NCBI GenBank assembly: GCA_038501625.1
Contig: JAZAYU010000126.1
Span: 930,001-994,000 of the forward strand
From: Corbicula japonica
Taxonomy: Eukaryota > Mollusca > Bivalvia > Venerida > Cyrenidae
Direction of reading: 5' to 3'
Length of the DNA: 64,000 nucleotides
The position numbers were made by a program, and so were the translations under genes. Under the pieces are notes generated by a model. It searched no databases and was not told the DNA's origin. It saw only the letters and a list, made by a program, of their open reading frames with translations. Shown here in pieces: positions 57,311 to 64,000 of this stretch (positions are counted from its first letter, which is position 1; the number at the start of each line of letters is the position of its first letter).

Positions 57311-57459
57311 TTTATGTTTATATTTAATTCTCAGTTTTTGTCCGGTACAAAATTTAACATACCATGCCAGTGCATATTATGTTCTGTGCATTCTTCATTA
57401 CATCCTTTTGCCTTTACATTTCGTTAATTTGCATTCTTCATTTTGTTAAGTAGATGCTT

Positions 57460-58915
57460 TTCCCAAGGGATTTTTACTCCTGGGATATTCATTTAGCAGT
57501 CCGTTAACTCTATTTTTTATAGGTGACCATTATTCCAATTTCAAGAGGTCTGAATGGCAAAACATTTACAGTGTAGACATTTTTAGATCACACAAATTTG
57601 TTGAGTAAGAAATAACAAAATAATTACTTTTTGCAACAAGGTCTTGGTGTCTATTTTCTAAAAAAATACTAGCACTAGCTATAAATCAGTTGACAGGTTC
57701 ACAAAGATTTAGGGCATTTAATTTAACATTTATCTGTAATGTTGTCGCATTATATAGTAAACACTGTGGCTGAAATTATCAGCAGTCTCATCCTGTGTCC
57801 AAGGGGATTACAAATGGGCATTTATTCTGGAGAACATTTTCTGATTTCAGTTAAAACCAGAATAGTTTTGTCATGATATTATAAAAACACTGAAATATGA
57901 TATTGTATTCACTTATGTCATATAGTTGACAACAAGATACTGTAAAATAAATAAAACTGTATAAATTAAGAAAGCTGTAAAAATCGTGAATTCTTGTTTT
58001 AAATAATAGTAAAAACCGAAGTAAGTATATGCATTGAGATTTTAACATTTATTAGAATCCAGTAATTAGAAGCTAGAAATAACACAATACTTGAATGACG
58101 AATTATATCTCATAATTATTTGTTGAGGAAATCAAAGACCTATTTATTTATATGTATAGGTCTTTGAGGAAATCAAATTACCATTGCAGCTCCAACACAT
58201 TGATTAAAATTGCCACACATAAATTTCTAAAAGTTATGAGTTTCTTCTTGTATGTTTTTTTTTCTCCTAAATTTCATCCGTTGAGGTATGCTTGCTGAAG
58301 ATTGCTCAATCCGATATTTTTTATATGTAGATCAGTGTGCACTAAATAAAAGCTGCTTCCCGGTTGGTTAAAAATAAAATTAGGGGAAACCCGTAAGACT
58401 CTATAGAAACATTAGCTGATTGGCCAATATAGCTAAAGAAAAAATAAAACTTCATTCTAAAAACAGAGATTGTGTATTTCTGCAGTTGTTGGAACCAAAA
58501 ATCATTATCTAAAACATCTTTGATAAGAAAAAAATTACTTTTAAAATAATGCCTATAAGCAGGTTAGCAACAAGTAAATTTAGTCAATAGGCAAGGGTGG
58601 TAGTCTTCAAAGTGAAATTTGAGGTAGAAACCTACGGTCATGGTGGTATGGAATCTATGTTTTTATGTAGATTTATATTCAAACTTCTTCAGAAGACCAT
58701 GCCTGATATTGTCTAAGAATAAATAAATCAAGGAGACTCCCAAGACTCTATATAGAACATATAGGGAAACGCAATAGTGAACGCTGACCTACAGTGTAGG
58801 ATATTTCGTAGTTTGTCATTTTTCGCGCGCAAAGAAGACACGTGACCGTATCACCGGTGTTAATGTAGAAATTGCATAGGTTCAGAAATAGATCACAACC
58901 ACATAATGAACTTTC
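57460..58915. other. Single-copy core of the foldback element
   Basis: AT-rich, no coding evidence. It includes a small hairpin near 58134-58174 ('caaagacctat' against 'ataggtctttg') flanked by the direct repeat 'ttgaggaaatcaaa'. Confidence 0.55.
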
Positions 58916-59640
58916 CACAGAACATAATGATGGAATGCCTTGAGGTGACATAACAAAATGAAGTATTCACTTAACAAAATGTTTAATTACCTGACAAATT
59001 GAAATATCCGCATAATATAAAAATAAAATGACATACCCGAATAAAGTATAAATAAAGCGAGAAGATGAAATGATGTAATATAACACTATATACACAGAGC
59101 ATAAAGAACACATGCCATTACAAAGTGAAGAATGTACCAGGTATAAAATATTACCATATAACGCTCTATGCTTTGTACAGAACTGATTCTTTAATTGATA
59201 TAACAAAAGAAATATGCACAAAAAGAAATTGTGAACTGGAATAACAACACTAAGTTTGCACAAAACGAAAAGATAAAATGACACAACAACACGAAGTATG
59301 CACAGAACAAGATGAATTATGCACATAACCTAAAGATGGGAAGACACAACAAAATGAAGTATGTACCTAACTTGAAGATGACATGACATAATAAAATGAA
59401 GTTTGCACAGAACGAAAATATGGAATGATATAGCAGCATGATAATCGCACATAACATAAAGAAGAAATGACATAACAAAATGAGTTATGGACAAAACATA
59501 GAGATGAAAATACATAAAATAATAAAGTATGCACATAACGTAAAGATGGAGCGACATTACATAAAGATGAAAAGACATAACAATATGGTTTATGCACATA
59601 ACGGTTTGACAAACTGATATAACCTAACAGTGTTTGTTCA
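58915..59640 (-). repeat. 42-bp tandem repeat, right arm (inverted, more diverged)
   Basis: Repeats of 'gaagtatgcacataacataa' and 'agatgaaatgacataacaaa' are the reverse complement of the left-arm unit. Divergence between units is higher than in the left arm. Minus-strand frames such as 58967-59326 and 59330-59599 are repeat translations. Confidence 0.8.
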
Positions 59641-60144
59641 GAACGAAAAGTAGACCCGACATAACTGCATTATAAATGTACATGGCATAAAGATGAAACT
59701 ACATTGCTTATTAGAGACTGACGAGGTAAGACAGCTTTGGCGTTCCATATGGATATGCAAAACCATTCGTTTGTTATCATACACTTTCAGAAGAGTGAGG
59801 TTTACTGGCCAGAAAAGGGACAACATATTTTTGGAAGAATTAATGTTTCAAACGATGGCTAACTGGAGATAGATTCACACACAGTTGTAATGATGACATT
59901 AACCATGTTTACAGCAAGTTCTGAGGTAAAGTCCACGTCCTTACGGATTTTGCACATTAGTTACTGTTACTATAACGACGCTCACGTTGTCAACCCTTTT
60001 CTGAAAACGAAAAATCAGGCATTGAAAGAACATTTACTAAACAGTTTTTATTTCGTAAACGTATGTTCAATTCATTTTGACGACAATCAATTTACGTGCT
60101 AATATACAATGGTTAGCATTCTTCTATACACTTAAAAAAAGAAA

Positions 60145-60310
60145 AAAGAAAGGTGAAATATGCATATCAGGAATTGCCACATTCAGAAAAATCAGCCTCC
60201 CCACACAGTCAAGAAGAAAGAGAGAGCATGGTTAATTAAATGATAAGTTTAAAATAAGACCCCACAAACAATTAACAAAAATGAGGACCCAAGGGGTCAA
60301 CACATTGAAA
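60145..60310 (-). repeat. Dispersed repeat D, reverse copy
   Basis: 'gaaatatgcatatcaggaat', 'cagcctccccacacagtcaa' and 'ccccacaaacaattaac' are the reverse complement of the 34390 and 41215 copies. Confidence 0.7.
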
Positions 60311-61021
60311 CGGTCAGTGGCAAATCCAATTAAGTAATACTTAAAGGAAGATATATCTTTAATCTTTAAAACTGCTCACTTGTGTCTATATTCAGAGTCT
60401 TTACTCATTGATCTTCTTAGTAAGTAAACGTTATTTTATTGTTTGAATCTGGACAATCAGTGGTGCAAAATAAAAAAATTGTCTTCTCTTACATGTATTC
60501 TTAAGTGTCATAATACCTTTTATACAGTCAGCTGTATCAAACACATTCAATGTACTGGTTGGATTTTTGTTAAACCTCTCCCCAAAATCGCCAGCAGTTA
60601 TGTTGTCTTTGCTGGAGCTGGTTCGAGCAACAACAAACCGGAAATCAACCAATCGTTGTCCACTGCATGTAAGAAGTGTTGTTTTACTTTTGAGAACTTG
60701 TCATCTAGTTGTCCCTAAACAACCATAATGCTAAATTTCAAATATTAAGATATCACAATTAAGGAAAACAGAGAACCTGGTGGGTTACCGCCCTGGAACA
60801 GCCAGGGTCATATCAATTTTTCACATGTGGTTTAATATCATATGGTTTATATGCTTCACAATCTTCCATCGCCTCAATAGGTCCTCAGAAAACAAGTACA
60901 AACACGCCCAAACCCACTCATTAAATCTATAATCTATAATCTTGCAAAATTGTAAATACGTTTTACATCCATTATCGTAAATTGTGAAACTTACGAAAAA
61001 TTGATCTGATCCCGCCTGTCG

Positions 61022-61025
61022 AGAG

Positions 61026-61101
<76 letters not shown>

Positions 61102-61126
61102 GGACGGACGGACGGACGGACAGACA
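61022..61126 (-). repeat. Compound microsatellite (GA)n(CGGA)n(CAGA)n
   Basis: About 75 bp of GA followed by five CGGA and two CAGA units. It is the mirror of the 35325-35421 tract. Confidence 0.95.
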
Positions 61127-64000
61127 GAGCTTAAGTTTTCCATTAAAAATGAAGGTAATTTTGGACGACCAGTGGCACAAATATCACTCTGGATTAAGGT
61201 ATCACTTACATGGAAAATGGCGAAAACTTGCTTAAATTTTAAAAATGTATTCGGGGAAATACTAATTGATACCTAGATTTTAGTGAAGAAATGTATTTAT
61301 CTAAGTATGCAATAATGCTTGCAAGCACAATTCAGTCTAATCCATTTTCAAATTACCAAGCACATACTAAAACAAAAGAAAAACCGTTTGCATGAGAAAT
61401 TCATGGGCAATATACCAAATTATTACATGTGTTACTAAATATAGTAACAAAATTGTATGGTGTCAAAACTTATTATCATGACACCAGCCTCATTATCAAA
61501 CCAATGCCCAGGCTTAAATGTGATAATGTGATAATGGCCCTGCCAATTTTTGACTGATTCCAGTTATGTTTGTTCTAAAGGCGATCGTTCCAGGAAGACC
61601 TTTTTAAAACCAGTCAAAATAATGATCATTTGCACATGCGCTTATGAGATATTTTTGCACAAATAAACACATTTTTGTTAATTTTGTAAAATAATTGACA
61701 TCTTGTTGGCGTATGAATACATCTGTCAGTGAGACCATACTTTGTAAAAAATGTCGGCCATTTTGTTTAAACTGATTTTGCTTTCATAATGTGCAAAGAA
61801 TACTGAAATAACAAAAACATTAGGATGTCTTATTAGAATTGGAAACAAAACAAATGAGCTTTAATATTGTAATGATTTACTTTGGAACATGAATTAGACT
61901 AAATTGAGCTTGCAAACAGTAGTACATCCTTAGGTAAATGCATATCTTTACTACAATCTAGGTGGCAATAAGTATTTTCCCCAAACTTCATTTTTGAAAT
62001 TTTAGCCAGTTTTCTCCATTTGCAATGTTTGCGACGCCTTAAAGTTAGTTTAATGGTGAACCATTCTCTCAATTGCTCTACGTCAAAACATTTTCTTTTG
62101 AAAAAAGTAATTAAGTTGACAATAAATTATAATTTATTTTATTAAGAAAACGTAGATGTAACCAGCATGTTTGAAGTAAATAAATTGTTAATGTTGTCTA
62201 AATTAGCGTCCGGGATCTTAACATACTGGAAACATATACTCTATGTTATGATGTTGATAAATGACGAAAATTAATCGGTTCTCACATTGTTTAATTTCGA
62301 AAGTAAGTTATTTATTTTACATGTCCACAATAATTTTCAATATTGATATAATAACAAAATCACCTTCGCACGTCGTAGAATAAGAGTTGTTCAATGCGAC
62401 CGATCTGGACTGCGGCTGATTCAGTTCTCTACTGACTACACCGCTGCCGTGCGCGGTAGATTATTCTAAACTTTAGACCCTTGGACTAATCGGAACTCTC
62501 GGATCAAAGATCAAGGTATATTTTTTACAAATCTCCAACGTTTCTTCTAACTCATAACCAAATAAGTCCAAAGCGCTTCAGAACAACGAATCGTATACTA
62601 GAACGTGCTCAAATGTACTAAAGATGAGAAGTTCATAAATTATTCGACAGAATCATCCGAACAACATCAGGAAATACTATCATACTATACATGTTAACCT
62701 ATATACCTAGATGAACTTAACATTTACCTATGATATTTCTTGCTTACTCTAACAATATTAACTTTGTTGTGTTACATAAATTGCAATGGCTTAACTAAGT
62801 ATGATTATTGGTATTACAAATGTACATTTTGCAAATCAACTGAAAGTTTTGGTTATGGAAATGTGTGGGAAATAAATACACTTACACAGGGGGGATGAAG
62901 TCCCCTCTTAATTCTCAGTTCATATTTCGTTTATTTGCGTTCATTTGGTAAGGATTTATAACAATTGATCTTATGTCTAGAAAGAACACCATGATGAAAC
63001 TCTGCAAAAGATGAAATGTTTGTGTCCAAAGAGAACCATCAATTTGATATAATTAACAATTAATATTATATTATGAACAATCTACAAATAACCTACAAAT
63101 AAAAATAAACAAGGTCTGAATGATTAGTCAATATTTCAGTACTTAGAACAAAATTTAAAAAAAACTGACATTTGATACCAGTCTCAAATCTCAGGCTCCT
63201 GGTTTACCGAAATGGAGACAAATGTTATAATATTTGGCCCAATATATGTTTGCCTTATTAAAAAACGAAATGCGTGTACAGAAATCGTTGTTAAAAACAG
63301 AAAAAGAAAATAAGGATCCCACTTGACAGCGTACTTGATGTATTAAAAATAACATAGATAAGACAACTTGACTTTCAAGCAGATTGATTGCTTATACAGT
63401 ATTTTATATAGCAGGTTTTATGAAATTAAAATGTAAAATTAGAGTATTAAATGGGATAGTCCTTCAACAACTTCTTCATCCTACATTCGCTTATTATCAT
63501 CTAAAGCAAGTATTATACATCATATATCGTGAAAATGAAGATGGTGTTTTAAAGTGACTATGTTTAAACTTCCGGGATTTGAATAACATTTTAATGTCAG
63601 AAAGGAAGTTAGCTGACTACGAAGGAAACGTGCATAGTCGATATTGAATCCGTAAAATATGGAAACGTATATCAGCCTCGCAAAAGTGTGCGAAACGTCT
63701 CTTTAAGACATGTGGAAAACATCTAGTCGTCTTTTTCAACTTTAAGTTCGTTGCTAAATTTTTAGCGACAAAATAAAAAAAAATCTTAAAGAAATCGACT
63801 AGAATTTCTGTACATCAAGATAATTGACTAATTAAAAGCGTCAGGAAAACATAAACAATAACTGAATTACGCGTTTTGTTATTACATGTATCAGCGAAAC
63901 AAAAAGAATGTTGATGGGGTGGGGTAGAGCCAACGGCCAGACTATTTCAAAACTGTATACATTAAAGCGAAGCCGATATATGTTTATTTACCTTAAATAT
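61127..64000. other. AT-rich non-coding stretch at the right edge
   Basis: No supported gene, RNA or complete repeat. A repeat-D-like fragment ('tttgcgacgccttaaagtta') lies near 62030. A GC-richer patch at about 62360-62510 has no recognisable coding or tRNA structure. Confidence 0.45.

Larger units (their letters stand above)
56456..59757. mobile_element. 3.3-kb foldback element with tandem-repeat arms
   Basis: The left end carries 'tatggaacgccatagctgtc' near 56465 and the right end carries 'gacagctttggcgttccata' near 59728, inverted relative to each other. Inside each end lies an arm made of 42-bp units, in opposite orientation: left arm 56560-57460, right arm 58915-59640. A single-copy core of about 1.45 kb (57460-58915) lies between. 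This is the plan of Foldback/Galileo-type elements, whose long inverted repeats contain tandem subrepeats. No transposase was found in the core, so the element would be non-autonomous. Exact ends and target duplication are unresolved. Confidence 0.7.

Noticed and set aside
60431..60718. Overlapping ORFs on both strands near 60.4-60.7 kb
   Set aside because: The minus-strand frame looks somewhat protein-like, but has no domain, no clear splice sites, and competes with an equally long plus-strand frame.
62360..62510. GC-richer patch suspected to be a tRNA or promoter
   Set aside because: No cloverleaf, A-box or B-box could be aligned and no TATA or CRE-type motif stands out.

Overview
This is a 64-kb piece of an invertebrate nuclear genome, most likely a bivalve mollusc. 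The reasons are AT-rich DNA, genes split by long phase-1 introns, GT-AG splice sites, and a dense load of repeats of kinds common in bivalves: tandem-core elements ending in a microsatellite and a short hairpin (pearl/HINE-like), BEL/Pao and I-like retroelements, and palindromic MITEs. The species cannot be fixed from sequence alone. Nothing looks bacterial or viral.

Layout. 1-9.5 kb is repeat territory: two nested tandem-core elements (about 0.6-3.8 kb), a 68-bp minisatellite (3.8-4.4 kb), and a recent tandem duplication at 5.8-8.9 kb in which about 990 bp copied from 3.07-4.05 kb alternates with a local 366-bp segment. The right edge of that array is a complete foldback MITE (8.78-9.48 kb). 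11.1-32.6 kb on the plus strand holds exons of a type I membrane receptor: two Ig domains, one fibronectin III domain, a transmembrane helix, and a tail with paired YxxL motifs in ITAM spacing and a C-terminal YVNV (pYxN, Grb2-type) motif. Its introns contain a BEL/Pao gag relic (14.5-16.05 kb) and a 6.05-kb 5'-truncated non-LTR retrotransposon with perfect 10-bp target-site duplications (23.58-29.63 kb). The last receptor exon is the end of a 14-copy array of the same mini-exon (31.3-32.6 kb), which I consider the most interesting feature.

35.5-52.1 kb, all on the minus strand, carries three unrelated glycosyltransferase genes: a GT32-type enzyme in two coding exons, a GT31 beta-1,3-glycosyltransferase in one exon, and a GREB1-type glycosyltransferase-like protein in one exon. 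A truncated GREB1-type paralogue lies next to the last of these, joined to a BEL/Pao fragment and cut by nested repeats. All three intact genes are predicted type II membrane proteins, so the block looks like a Golgi glycosylation neighbourhood, though no shared pathway can be proven.

52-64 kb has two exons of an unrecognised plus-strand gene (54.1-56.1 kb), a 3.3-kb foldback element whose inverted arms are made of 42-bp tandem units (56.46-59.76 kb), microsatellites, and otherwise unassignable AT-rich DNA.
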